A stretch of DNA of 64,000 nucleotides from Tenodera sinensis. Lineage: Eukaryota > Arthropoda > Insecta > Mantodea > Mantidae. The position numbers were made by a program, and so were the translations under genes. The stretch is from positions 216,154,031-216,218,030 of the forward strand of contig CM060962.1 in NCBI GenBank assembly GCA_030765045.1. The letters are read 5' to 3'. Every line of letters begins with the position of its first letter. Position 1 is the stretch's first letter. This document shows, in pieces, positions 1 through 10,639 of this stretch. The notes under the pieces are model-generated. The model made no database searches. It was given only the letters and a program-made list of their open reading frames with translations, and had not been told where the DNA came from.

Positions 1-136
1 TGTATGTATGTATGTATGTATGTATGTATGTATGTATGTATGTATGTATGTATGTATGTATGTATGTATGTATGTATGTATGTATGTATGTATGTATGTA
101 TGTATGTATGTATGTATGTATGTATGTATGTATGTA
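1..136. repeat. (TGTA)n microsatellite, left flank of R1-clade element
   Basis: Uninterrupted TGTA tetranucleotides run from the window edge up to the poly(T) that ends the neighbouring retrotransposon. Together with the array at 4144-5027 it is one microsatellite split by the insertion. Any reading frame here is a repeat artefact. Confidence 0.97.
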
Positions 137-174
137 TTTTTTTTTTTTTTTTTTTAATATAAACATTCTTTATT
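137..174 (-). promoter_or_regulatory. Poly(A) signal and poly(A) tail of the R1-clade element
   Basis: On the minus strand AATAAA (169-174) is followed about 13 nt later by a run of 19 A (plus-strand T 137-155), directly abutting TACA repeats. This marks the exact 3' end of the retrotransposed RNA. Confidence 0.85.
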
Positions 175-281
175 TTCGGCATGTTCCATTACAAAAAACG
201 TAATACTACATGCCATTATAGTACATGCTTAATAAATATACTAATACATAGTTTTACTTATGGGATATCGTTAGTTGCACT

Positions 282-2910
282 CTAGAGTTTATCCAGTTCT
301 ATTGTGTTTAGGTATTCAATAAATTCGGTTGTGTATTCCGTTACTAATTTATGTTGTTGGAATGTCCATTTTCCATATTTGTTTAACATAGCTTTCTTGA
401 ATTTGATTCTTTCTCTGTCAAGCTTTGGACATTCAAATAAAACGTGTACTACGGTCTGTTCTGCTGTTCCACAGGAGCACATTGGAGAGTCCTTTATCTT
501 AAATCTGTAAAAGTAAGAATTAAGTCTGCCATGTCCGGTTAGGAAGGTTGTGACTTTACCAGTAAGTGGAAATTTAAGGCGTAATCTATCTGCCACTGTG
601 GGGAAATAAGATTTAGTCACTGCTCCATTTTTGGTGTTTCGCCACTCACTTTCCCACTGATTCACACTTTCTTCATGTAGCTTTCGCATGATGTCACTCA
701 CGGGTATCCTGTCGAAACTAACTGGTAGGTCCTTGTTGTTCGCTGCCTGTTTCGCCAGTTGGTCAGCCAGCTCGTTCCCTTCAATTCCGACGTGAGCCTT
801 GACCCATGTGAAGTAGATAATCCAGCTGTGTGCTTCTAGTTGCCTTATTTGTTTTCTTATTTGTTCAATAAGGTGAAGATGGTTGTTAGAGTTCCGTAAT
901 GAATCAAGAGTGATTCTGCTGTCAGTGTGTAAAGCAGCTGTTTTTTGAACATGCTGTAGTTGGAGATGTTCAAGGTGTTCAAGGGCTTTGAGAATTGCGA
1001 ACTGCTCTGCTTGATTGTTAGAACATCTACTGTGTAATTTATATTGTAGTTGGTGGACTAGTACTTTGTCTATGAATATAGCAATTCCGGATCCAACTGC
1101 CGAATCTTCCTTACTTCCATCAGTGAAAATGTCTACTAAATGGGTTTGATCATTGGGTTTCTCTTTGATCTTGATTATTTCTGCTGGATGAGGCCACGTT
1201 GCGTAATGCTCTGCTGTATCAATCGTAATTCCTTCCTGGTTCCGTTTCTTGCTTTCATATAATCTCGCAATCTCCCGAATATGTATCCCTATGGGAGTGC
1301 TTTTTGACAGAATGCATAGTGCTTCAGATGACGTAGTGCGATATGCTTTAGTTATTTTTATGTTAATAAGTCTTTGGACTCTTTGTAGCTTGAGTTTATT
1401 ATATCTTTTGTTGATTGCTTCTGCCCATACAGGTGCCCCGTACGTCAGAATGGGCAATAAAGCCCCTTTATATATAATTCTCATCACATCACTATTTAGT
1501 CCCCAGTTTATTTTTGCGGATTTGGCCAGTGCATGAATTAGTTTTATGCTTTTTTCGCTAACGTATTCTATATGCCGAGTAAAGTTGAGTCTATGGTCAA
1601 TAATTATGCCCAAATATTTTAAGCTTTCTGTCTGTAGTAACTGCTTATTGTTTAAGTATATCTTGAGTACTCGCTCAGGCAATGGTCTTCTTCTCGAAAT
1701 TACTAACACTTTAGACTTCTGCTCATTGAAGACGATTTTGTTGTCTCTGGCCCATCTCGATATTTTCTGCAATTCGATGTTAGCGTAATTTTCTATTTCA
1801 AGGCTGCTACTTCCTTTAATAACCAACATTACATCGTCTGCAAAGGCGATGACCTTTGTGTTTTTACTATATTCTAAATTCAGAAGTGAGTTATAATGTA
1901 TATTCCAGAAACCCGGACCGCTACAGGAACCTTGTGGACATCCTTTGGTGATTGTCCTCTTTATGGATATGCTGTTAGCTGAAAAAGTAGCACTCCTTCC
2001 ATTAAAATAGCTTTTGGAGAGATCATAGAGGTTCTGTGGGCAACTGAACTCTCTCAATGAAGCCAGGATGCTAGGCCACCATGCAGCATCAAACGCACCT
2101 TTAACATCTAAGCTGATAAGGGCAGCTTGTTGACCTTTCTTTAGGATGTCTAGGATTATTTGTTTGAGGTACATCAGAGCGTCAACTGTACTGGTTTGTG
2201 GTGTGAAACCAAATTGGTTTTTGTTCATAAGGTTGTTACTATGTATGTGGTGCATTATCCGTTGTATTAGTAGTTTCTCTAACACTTTGGCTGGAACATT
2301 TAATAAGCTTATTGGCCTATATTTGCTTACCTCATCGGAGTTCTCTTTGCCGGCTTTAATAATTGGTATAATTTTAGCGTGTTTCCATGCACTGGGGAAA
2401 TAGGTTCTTCTTAGACAGCCGTTATATATAGCTGTGGTCAGTTTGGGAACTAGTCTGAACACTAATCGAAGTATCTCTGCAGTGATGCCGTTCTCTCCTG
2501 GAGCTTTCTTGGTGTTCATATTATCTATAATAGAGGCTACTTCTGCTGTTGCAAATGGAGTATCATCCCGGGTTTCTAATTGTTCCTTTATTTTGTGCCT
2601 GATTTGTCGGTGGTGATCATTGTCCTCTTTCACATCATCAATCGGCACAAATAAATCCATCATGACACTCATAGTCTCTTTCAAGTCACTGGTATATGTG
2701 CCATCGGGTTTCCTTAAGGTTGACAAGGTAATGTTTTGTTTCATCTTCCCAGATGACAATCTGTAAACTGCATTCCACGGGTTCGATGTCGTTGTAACAT
2801 TACAATAGTTTTTCCACGACTCATATTTCGCCCTTTTAATTGACGACTCATATCTTCTTTTCTCTTGGGTGTATAGCTGCTTGCGTCGTTCTCTCTCATT
2901 TTCATTGTTT
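282..2910 (-). pseudogene. R1-clade ORF2, reverse transcriptase + RNase H part
   Basis: An open frame of more than 850 residues encodes the polymerase half of ORF2. Numbering from the methionine at 2759, KAPGENG lies near 85, the RT catalytic motifs LDVKGAFD at 217-224 and FADD at 306-309, and the RNase H motifs FTDGS near 545, E585, TDS at 612 and GNELAD near 661. A CCHC knuckle (C761, C763, H772, C777) closes the protein. The frame stays open upstream of 2759 to about 2910 and continues the endonuclease ORF, so 2759 is not the true start. The only visible lesion is the frame change at the A-run near 2910-2918. Enzyme roles: RT copies the element RNA onto nicked target DNA, and RNase H removes RNA from the hybrid. 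Everything downstream of the frameshift looks intact, suggesting a recent insertion. Confidence 0.9.
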
Positions 2911-4026
2911 TTTTATTTTTTGGTACCTTCTTCTGGTTGCAGTAGTCTTCTTCCTCATTATTGTCAACTCCTGTGACCACCATGGAACTGGTTTGTGTTC
3001 AGCAGCTTTCTTTCTTGGCTTACATGTTCTAAAGGATTTGTGACATGCTGCAGTTATGGCTCCTTCAAATTTATATATTATTTTCTCTATATCTGTTTCC
3101 ATAGACACAATTTCCTGTAGAATATCATCCACTTGTTCCATGTCATTACTTGTTATTTGTACTCCAAATTTAAGCTTAAGTTCTTCTAGAACCTTATTGT
3201 TAAATTCGTTGTAATTTTCTTCCCGGACTATATATCTAGTCCCTATGAAATTGTTGTAGTTGATTTGATCATTTCTGTATTTTATCTGGAATGTAATCAT
3301 CCTATGGTCGGAGCAGTTTTCATCGTCTAGGCACATCCAGTTATGTATAAGTTTCAACATATTGTTGTTAGTGACTGTTAAATCTATGTTACTGGATCCT
3401 AAGGATGACTCAAACGTCGTTATCTCTATATTGTCATTGATGATATGTAGGTTGTTGCTTATTACAAATTCTTCGAGCCTTTCCCCTCTCTTATTTGTTA
3501 TTGTGTCGTGCCAAGTCTTGGACCTTGCATTACTATCCATGGCCATTAATAAAAACTTTCCTTTAGCGAATTCTGTGATTGCTTCTAATTGTAATATATT
3601 TTTATTAATGTCATCATTGATATCTAGATAGCTGCTAGCGGCTGTTAAGGTTAGATTGCCTCGGGTGATTTCTAGTACTACGTTATCTCCGTCTGAGTGC
3701 TGCTTTATTAAGATAGCGTCAATCTCTTTATTGGTGACCACAATGACAGCTCTCTTTGTGCCGTTTCCACAGCTGAAAATTTTATATTTATGAGGAATCC
3801 CTTTAACTTGATTGTTTATTGTGTAGGGTTCTTGTACAAAGGCTATGTCTATTTTATTCTTTTCAATGAAATCTTCCAGGTTGTAAGTCGCTGCTTTACT
3901 GTGTTTTAGGTTAATCTGCACGCAGTTCAGTGAGACGGTGTTATTGTACGCTTTCTTGTTATATGTATTTTTCCTTGTGTTAGCCATTTTAGTAATTGAT
4001 ATTTTCTTTATATCTCTCCGTGGCAA
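2902..4026 (-). pseudogene. R1-clade ORF2, N-terminal endonuclease part
   Basis: Open frame of 374 residues, the N-terminal half of the same ORF2. AP-endonuclease-like signatures are QINL (37-40), VQEPY (64-68), MDSNARSKTWH (163-173), SSNIDLTVTN (211-220) and SDHRM (239-243). The linker PWWSQEL follows near 345. This domain nicks the target DNA. The frame ends at 2902 just after two adjacent A runs (six A, then T, then seven A on the minus strand). One A fewer joins it to the RT frame, which resumes with residues like ENERERRK. The start overlaps the end of gag by 38 bases in another frame, the usual ORF1/ORF2 overlap in R1 elements. Confidence 0.9.
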
Positions 4027-4142
4027 CCTGTAGGCATGGACAGTTCCTATCTAACGCTGAGTGATTCTCATTATGTTTTGCATATTTATTAAATTTATTA
4101 TGATTAATGCAGTTCACACATCTCAGTTCATTATCTGCTGCA
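3989..4142 (-). pseudogene. R1-clade ORF1 (gag) C-terminal remnant with zinc knuckles
   Basis: About 50 residues before a stop at 3989 contain a CVNC ... HSALDRNCPC arrangement, matching the last CCHC knuckles of R1-type gag proteins, which bind the element RNA. Upstream the frame runs straight into TACA repeat sequence, so the rest of gag is missing. The long open frame through the microsatellite is an artefact. Confidence 0.75.
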
Positions 4143-4143
4143 G

Positions 4144-5027
4144 TGTATGTATGTATGTATGTATGTATGTATGTATGTATGTATGTATGTATGTATGTAT
4201 GTATGTATGTATGTATGTATGTATGTATGTATGTATGTATGTATGTATGTATGTATGTATGTATGTATGTATGTATGTATGTATGTATGTATGTATGTAT
4301 GTATGTATGTATGTATGTATGTATGTATGTATGTATGTATGTATGTATGTATGTATGTATGTATGTATGTATGTATGTATGTATGTATGTATGTATGTAT
4401 GTATGTATGTATGTATGTATGTATGTATGTATGTATGTATGTATGTATGTATGTATGTATGTATGTATGTATGTATGTATGTATGTATGTATGTATGTAT
4501 GTATGTATGTATGTATGTATGTATGTATGTATGTATGTATGTATGTATGTATGTATGTATGTATGTATGTATGTATGTATGTATGTATGTATGTATGTAT
4601 GTATGTATGTATGTATGTATGTATGTATGTATGTATGTATGTATGTATGTATGTATGTATGTATGTATGTATGTATGTATGTATGTATGTATGTATGTAT
4701 GTATGTGTGTATGTATGTATGTATGTATGTATGTATGAATGCATGCATGCATGCATGCATGCATGCATGTATGTATGTATGTATGTATGCATGCATGCAT
4801 GCATGCATGCATGTATGTTTGTATGTATGTATGTATGTATGTATGTATGTATGTATGTATGTATGTATGTATGTATGTATGTATGTATGTATGTATGTAT
4901 GTATGTATGTATGTATGTATGTATGTATGTATGTATGTATGTATGTATGTATGTATGTATGTATGTATGTATGTATGTATGTATGTATGTATGTATGTAT
5001 GTATGTATGTATGTATGTATGTATGTA
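4144..5027. repeat. (TGTA)n microsatellite with internal (GCAT)n block
   Basis: About 880 bp of TGTA units, almost perfect, with one TGTG variant near 4706 and two GCAT blocks around 4740-4768 and 4788-4812. It continues the array at 1-136 across the R1-clade insertion. All open frames here are repeat translations. Confidence 0.97.
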
Positions 5028-5828
5028 GGTTGTGCGGGACGGCAAACTGATCCGTTTTAGATAGTGACCCCTGTCCGGAAAAGTACGGTTTGGACGCTGT
5101 TGTGCATCGAATTGTGAGATCGGTTTATGTTCACATTTTATCAATAAACCCAACATCGGGCTGTCTACATTAAAAGGGGGCTTCGAACTATGTACCTTCT
5201 ACGTCACTGCAGGGCCTACGTCGGCGGTGGTAAGCCTCATGCGCATGACCCAATGTGTTTTGTTGTCTTTGAATACTTTCAGTCGCTCCGTGGATTTGAA
5301 CAATAAGATTCTCTGCTGACGTTACGGAAGTATCATACCCCATACCTTTCCTAGAACTTTACAGAAAATAGTCTAGAGGTATTAGATCTGGCCACCGTGC
5401 TGGCCATGGAATTGGTGCACTTCTACCAATCCGTCCATCTGAATATGCGACGTTGAGGTGAATCCTCACATTATATCAAGGTAACTAAAGTAGGCTATTT
5501 TCGCAGCTGTATGCTGGTACATGTCGCACTGCTGTTAAAAACGTTACTATATTGGAATCTACACCAGTAGCGCAGTATGATGCGCACCAAGGACCCTATG
5601 GAGGAATTTAGCATGTGCACGGGTATGTTATTATGCTTAGGTCATTCATCCCAGTATACATACCTAAAGGGTCGTATACCTACCGTATTAAGATACCAAA
5701 ACGAATGTTAACAAATTGTTACAGCTGTTCGTTCTCAAACTTCAACGCTCTCCAGCGTCAAAACCGTGTATGTCCGGACAGGGGTTCCTGCTTGTAAAGC
5801 TATCTGTTTGCCATCCCGTGCAACACAC
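5028..5828 (-). mobile_element. Degenerate Tc1/mariner-superfamily element with ~75 bp inverted ends
   Basis: The two ends are inverted copies. The left, 5028-5100 (GTTGTGCGGGACGGCAAAC then ACCCCTGTCCGG and ACGGTTT-GACGCTG), matches the reverse complement of 5750-5828 at most positions. TA dinucleotides flank both ends (5026-5027 and 5829-5830), as expected for this superfamily. The interior encodes only the C-terminal part of a DDE transposase. It therefore looks like a deleted, immobile copy that landed at the edge of the TGTA array. Confidence 0.75.
5165..5490 (-). pseudogene. DDE (DUF4817-associated type) transposase C-terminal fossil
   Basis: The minus strand reads GRIGRSAPIPWPARWPDL then IPLDYFL, matching the WIGRGGPI-W-PARSPDLTPLDFFLWG block that carries the third catalytic acid of insect mariner-like transposases. 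It is followed, after a stop, by a recognisable tail ending RRRRPCSDVEG. Stops and frameshifts break it throughout. It lies inside the inverted-repeat element and gives that element its family. Confidence 0.7.
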
Positions 5829-5839
5829 TAAGCCTTGTC

Positions 5840-5919
5840 GGTGTTTTTTTTATTTTTTTTTTATTTTTTTTTTATTTTTTTTTATTTTTTTTTTTTTTTT
5901 ATTTTTTTTTTTTATTTGG
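5840..5919. repeat. T-rich tract, (AT8-17)n
   Basis: Runs of 8 to 17 T separated by single A. It may be the decayed poly(A) tail of a minus-strand retroposon. Nothing recognisable is attached. Confidence 0.8.
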
Positions 5920-6177
5920 TGGGACAGGATGTAAATCAATTTGAGATAGGAAACCTATGGTCTATGATTACAACTCACAGAACTGTGACTTAAAATTGTT
6001 TGAGGGTATGCACTCAACTGATCATGTCCGCAGTAGCTGTAACGCATGATGAGAAAACAAGCGGACGAATTTCGTAGCCGGACTATGGCGCCGGGACGCG
6101 AAGATACAGAGGTATTAAAAGCGCAGGTTCAAATACCAATGGCCCCATATTTTTATTCTATTTTTTCTTTCTTTCTT

Positions 6178-6233
6178 GGGGCTCTAATGACCTAGCTGTC
6201 GACGGGCCTTTAAACCCTAATCACTCACTCACT
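6178..6233 (+). mobile_element. Ultra-short retroposon copy 1 (hairpin core + (CTCA)n)
   Basis: Fifty-six bases: the core starts GGGGCTCTAATGACCTAG, passes GTCGACGGGCC and TTTAAACCCTAA, and ends in ACTCACTCACT. It is flanked by an 11-bp direct repeat CTTTCTTTCTT (6167-6177, 6234-6244). The target here is simple sequence, so the duplication alone is weaker evidence than in the other copies. Confidence 0.7.
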
Positions 6234-6244
6234 CTTTCTTTCTT

Positions 6245-6599
6245 CGTAAGTACATGCTTAATGTAATTTTAATTAACAGGAAATATTTGTGTCGTGTTGT
6301 AATTTTTCGTTTAACTAATGCTGAAACCTTTTGTTTCATGTTTGTTTAACTATTGTTTACACGTGCATGACCTAAATAGTAGGTACACATTCAGAATTTC
6401 GTTTTCACGTAAATGAGATGGTTCAAGCCTAACTAGCAGCTTAGAAACAAGTACATAATTGATAAGTTCTTGAAAGAAGTTGAATTATAATAAACAATTA
6501 AATTAATATTAACATTACAATACACTAGGTAGATACAAGCAGAACAAGGGTAAGGAAATAAATAATGAGTAGGTATAGGTTTCATATCTTGGAACCTGA
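6245..6599. other. AT-rich sequence, nothing recognised
   Basis: No coding pattern, repeat match or terminal repeat seen within this stretch. Confidence 0.6.
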
Positions 6600-7153
6600 A
6601 TTAAATCTGATAATAGATTGAGCGGTACAATAAGAGAAAGAATACAGGCAGGGAATGAGCTTATTATGCAAATAAAAAGATTTCCTCCAATGGAATAATA
6701 ATTAAAAATAGTAAGTTCAAAGTTTATAAAGCATTAATAAGGCCAGTAGGAACATACGGGTCCGAGGTTTGGATTACCACAATGAACGACGAAAAGGCTT
6801 TATAATCTTTCGAGAGAATACTCAGACAAATGTTTGAACCTGTACATTGTGGTGCACAGAATTGAAGAGTGAGATACAATCAGGAAATAAATTATTTAAT
6901 AGAAGGTTAAGACAGTGTTAGATTTATGAAATCCCAGAGATTTAGATGGTTGGGACACCTGGAAAAAATTGATGAGCGGGATCCAAATAAAACGTGAAAG
7001 AGGTAAAAATTGTGACGTAGAAGGAAAGGCAGAACAAGGTGGATGGATTGTGTGTAGGAAGATCTTGCTGCAGTGGGAGTCAGACGCTGCAGAAGGAAGG
7101 CGCATGATAGAGGAGAATGGAAGAAAATAGTAGCGTCTGCTCAGAATCAATTA
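6600..7153 (+). pseudogene. RTE/CR1-like reverse transcriptase C-terminal fossil
   Basis: Read across several frames and stops, the plus strand gives KVYKALIRPV-TYGSEVW, then FERILRQMF, RFRWLGHLEKIDERDP, and GRTRWMDCV-EDL with a WRR-A-DREEWKKIV ending. These are the conserved thumb and tail of endonuclease-reverse transcriptase elements of insects. There is no catalytic YADD region. Only the 3' part is present, as after 5' truncation. It ends where the oppositely oriented transposase fossil begins. Confidence 0.7.
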
Positions 7154-8077
7154 ATGATGAATATACCATAGTCTGAAGATGACCCCAAAAAATGAAATCC
7201 ATGGGAATGAGATCTGGTGAAACGAGGTGTCCAAGGCACGATAGGACTGCCTCTTCCGATCCAATGATTGGGGAAGACTCGATTTAGATGCTCTCGTACG
7301 CTTATAGTATAATGTGCAGGAGCTCCGTCGTGTTGGAAATGCAGTTTGAGCGCGAACATCAAGTGGCACTTCTTCTAAAAGGGCTGGCAGCACATCCTTG
7401 AGAAATATTGTGCAAGTGTTGCCATGCAGTCGAGGAGGAAGAAGGTATGGTCCAATGGCGTGATGAGAAACAATGCCAGTCAATAAGTTCACCATAAACT
7501 GTTCTTGCTGGCTGTTTTGAACAGTGGCATGGGGGTTTTCGTATACCCATATGTGACTATTATGGTAGTTTAGAATCGGACCATCTTGGTAAACGTGGCT
7601 TCATCGGTGAACAACACCACTGAATACCCTTCCGGTGGCTGCCTTAAAGTGCATTCGCAAAACTGCAAGAGTAACTCACAATCTTCCGCAGTTAAGGCTT
7701 GCACTTTTAGCAGATGGAAGGGGTCGAGCTGCTCCTCATGCAAGACTTGCCATACACCTGTGTGGTGGTTGAAGCCCATTCTATATGCAATAGCACGGGT
7801 GCTGGTTGCCGGTTCCTGTTCCAGTACACGCAGCACGTTTTCTTCAAACTCTGGAGTGCAATGGGTACGTCTTGCACCGCAATCTGCTTTATTTGGCACC
7901 ACAGAACCACGTTCTCGCAAACGCCGATCTACAGATTCGAAAGTAGTCCGATGAGGCTCCCGTTCTATTGGGATACCTTTTGCTGTAAATCCGTGCACCT
8001 AATGCAGAACAACCTCCTGCTTCGCCATACGCTAGGTGCATGTCAGCAAATTCGGTAAAAGTGTAATTTTGCTCCAT
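7154..8077 (-). pseudogene. DUF4817 / DDE_3 mariner-like transposase, frameshifted
   Basis: Starts MEQNYTFTEFADMHLAYGEA, the DUF4817 N-terminus seen in insect mariner-like transposases. A helix-turn-helix region follows (RRLRERGSV, then CTPEFEENVLRVLE), then the catalytic block VVLFTDEATF. Later pieces are WAYENPHA, FQHDGAPAHYT with the second catalytic D, and WIGRGSPI leading to a degraded DFFLWG block near 7160. At least three frame changes occur (near 7950, 7570 and 7340), so it cannot make transposase. The C-terminus is cut off by the junction at 7153. It would have acted in the nucleus, binding terminal repeats and cutting at TA. Confidence 0.85.
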
Positions 8078-8081
8078 GTTC

Positions 8082-8857
8082 CCAAGGTACCCATTTAACT
8101 ACTTCAATGTAATGCTGTGTGCTGAAAGCAAGTAGGAAATGGGATGTGGGTGACGTAAGTAGGAAACAGTCTCCACGTCTTCGAGAGTTATTAAGGTTAC
8201 CTATTAGCAGTATTAGACATTTTTCATGCTAAAACATTGGTGCACAGTGCCTCTTTTGGGAAGTCGTAGTACTTTATGCTAGTGCTGGGTTCAACGTTTT
8301 GTGATTTGTTTACAGCTGGTCAACTGTTATATTGAAAACTTCTCTTATTGACATGGACAATTGCAGCGAACCGACAGTTTCAGACCAATGTCAATAAACC
8401 TTCCAGTCTAAGCCATCAGATGTAAAATGAAGCAAAAGTAAGCAATACCCTGTGTATTGCATATGGTGGTGGTAGTTTGCTACTCTAAAGCATAAGCACA
8501 ATATTGCTTATTGAAAAGAAAGGCAAAACAAAAGTTTACCCATCTCTGGTTTTTACCTTGATTTTTCGGGTTTATTGCGTCCACAGTTAGTCCTCATAAC
8601 CATGCAGCCAAGGCGCATGTATTAGAACTTCCCTGTGTTTCTTTAGCCGTTCGCCACAACCTGTTATTCATTGCAGTGGTGTGCAGCCACATGTTTGTTA
8701 CATCCACAATTTAGGCGCGGTTTTCTAACGGTACAATTTAGAAATGCTTCCTCAGAGAGACAACAGATTGGCTTTGGTAAGTGTCTAATAAACTCTATTT
8801 CTTCTTCAGTGACTAATATTTACATATTTCTCTCTGTTTACTCTTGATGGCTTTTGT
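8082..8857. other. Unclassified intervening sequence
   Basis: Contains the likely 5' flank of the transposase fossil. I see no inverted terminus or coding motif. Confidence 0.5.
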
Positions 8858-9280
8858 ATAACTGGTCAAATCTTACTACCAAATCTTACTACACAAAAAA
8901 TGTAGATCTCATTAAAACACACGTCATGACTGAATGCATTTTGTTGTGGAGTGAACCATTTTGGAGATATTCCTTCTTACTTGGGTAAGTTTTGCAATAC
9001 TTATACTTTTCTCAAATAGAAGGTCATTATTCACTTCTTATCTATTTGGCCATGCAAAGAGAAGGGAATTTCAAAGTTTTAAAAGACTTGACTATCACTC
9101 AAAACTTTCTGTATTCCCATACTCTCCTTGCATCTGTAAGATAATCAGCAGTTAGATAATTTCTGCAAATGTGTATCTCGACTAGCACGAAGAATATAAA
9201 GGAATAAGAGTTTGTAAGAACACTTAGTACAGGAATAGAGAAAAATATGTTAATGCAACACATCAGATTTTTTACTTTCT
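8858..9280 (+). repeat. Family A repeat, 5'-truncated copy (tandem with next)
   Basis: Matches the 3' half of the copy that follows: AAAATGTAGATCTCA, GTGAACCATTTTGGAGATAT, CCTTGCA-CTG-AAG, then GCAACACATCAGATTTTTTAC. It is directly followed by the start of a complete copy, so the two stand head to tail. Confidence 0.8.
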
Positions 9281-10186
9281 CTACTGGTAAGTAGAAGGAA
9301 GTACTGTATTCCACCCAAAAATTCGATGTCGAGATTTCACCGGAAATATAGTATGTTTTGCGACCCCCTGAATCCAAAGAAAAGCATTTTTACAAAAAGA
9401 TCCGCGCGGGCGCGCGCGCGTGTGTGTGTATGTGTGTGTGCGCGCGCGTGCGCGTGTGTTTTAGTCTGTGTGTCAGTCTATCAGTCTGTGGACAGCATAA
9501 CTCAAAAACGAAAAGTCGCTGAAAAACCAAAGTTGGTATTTAAGTTTAATGCCTTTCAATGATGCGACACGAAGATTTTGAAGAAAATAGCCCCACCCTA
9601 AGGTATCCTTTACATGGAAAAATTTTCGAAAATTTTGATTTTCTTGAGAATGGCTCTAACGTTTTTGATTAAGATGACATATGTTTAAGATATTTTTATG
9701 AAAAATGAAATGTATGTTTTGAATTTTCTGGCTTTAACCTATATAGTCCTGTTTAATCTGGATGAATTTTGAATAGCTCGTAAACCGTAAGAGATAGACA
9801 AAATCTTACTGTACAAAAAATGTAGATCTCACTAAAAACACGATGTCTGAATAAATTGGTTTGTAGAGTGTACCATTTCGGAGATATTCCTTGTCATTTG
9901 TGTCAGGTTTAGAAAACTTCGTGAAATGGAACATCGTTGTTCATTTTTATATGTTAAGCGTGCAAAGAGAACGGGATCTCAAAAATTTAAAAGATTTGAC
10001 TATCGCTCAAAACTTACTGTATTCTAACACTCCCCTTGCACATACAGGGAAATAAGCAATAAGATAAGTTGTACAAATGTTTATCTCAACTAACACGCAA
10101 GAGATATAGGAATAAGAATTTGTAAGAATGCTTTGTACAAGAGTAGAGAAAGTCATGTGAGTGCAACACATCATATTTTTTATACT
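9281..10186 (+). repeat. Family A repeat, full-length copy with (TG)n
   Basis: About 0.9 kb. The head is ACTTTCTCTACTGGTAAGTA and the next landmark GATTTCACCGGAAATATA. A CG/TG-rich microsatellite at about 9403-9460 follows, then CTCAAAAACGAAAAG, a palindromic AAATTTTCGAAAATTTT, and the tail AGAGAAAGTCATGTGAGTGC. I find no protein motif. It resembles at least ten other segments in the window, on both strands. Confidence 0.8.
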
Positions 10187-10639
10187 GTGTTTGATCTGAC
10201 AAGAGTTCGTTTTTGAGAGCGAGAGAGCTCTTACGGTTGTTTCAAAGGCATGCATGGAAGATGAATCTGTAGATCTCTGAGAGAATCTGGGATTTTCAAT
10301 ATGTTTTAGACATCTTTGTCACATCATTTTTTAGGGGGAAAAAAAGCAATACAAACGTCATGTTATTCCGCCCCTTGGCAATTTATTGCGTGAATATGTT
10401 AAGTGTTTTAGAAAGTACATGGTAGATGAGCGAGGTGGATGGGTAACCTGTCATTACAGTTTTATGGTGTTTTGCTAATCTTAGCTCATTTGCATAAAAA
10501 TAACACTCAAAGGCTGAAGTTATGCACACTTGTGTGAAATCATCTATTGAAAGCACTGAACTAGAGTTATATTTTAATTTTAATGCACTTTTAAAAGTTA
10601 AGAATGTTTATAAATAATTTTAGAGGAAAATTTTGGTTT
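10187..10639. other. Unclassified sequence
   Basis: No coding motif or repeat relationship noticed. Confidence 0.5.

Larger units (their letters stand above)
137..4143 (-). mobile_element. R1-clade non-LTR retrotransposon, 5'-truncated, inserted in (TACA)n
   Basis: The element reads on the minus strand from about 4143 (end of gag) through an ORF2 to a 3' UTR and a 19-nt poly(A), seen as T at 137-155. The coding order is gag CCHC, apurinic-type endonuclease, reverse transcriptase, RNase H and a C-terminal CCHC knuckle. This is the layout of R1-type elements, which copy themselves by target-primed reverse transcription. Both flanks are the same TGTA/TACA microsatellite, so the insertion went into that repeat. 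The 5' end starts inside gag, which is ordinary 5' truncation. R1-clade elements are known from arthropods, and the Waldo lineage of that clade is described as targeting ACAY repeats. The lineage call is inference. The RT-RNH identity is seen directly. Confidence 0.9.

Noticed and set aside
12..203. Open frames through TGTA, AAT and ATT arrays (also 4061-5156, 17097-17586, 33311-33707, 37371-37778, 45800-46588, 50496-50816)
   Set aside because: They translate simple repeats (MYVC, IHTY, poly-N, poly-L, poly-I) and exist in several frames at once, so they are not genes.
9403..9470. CG/TG repeat as a CpG island or promoter
   Set aside because: It is the microsatellite at a fixed position inside family A repeats, present also at 32428 and 35846.
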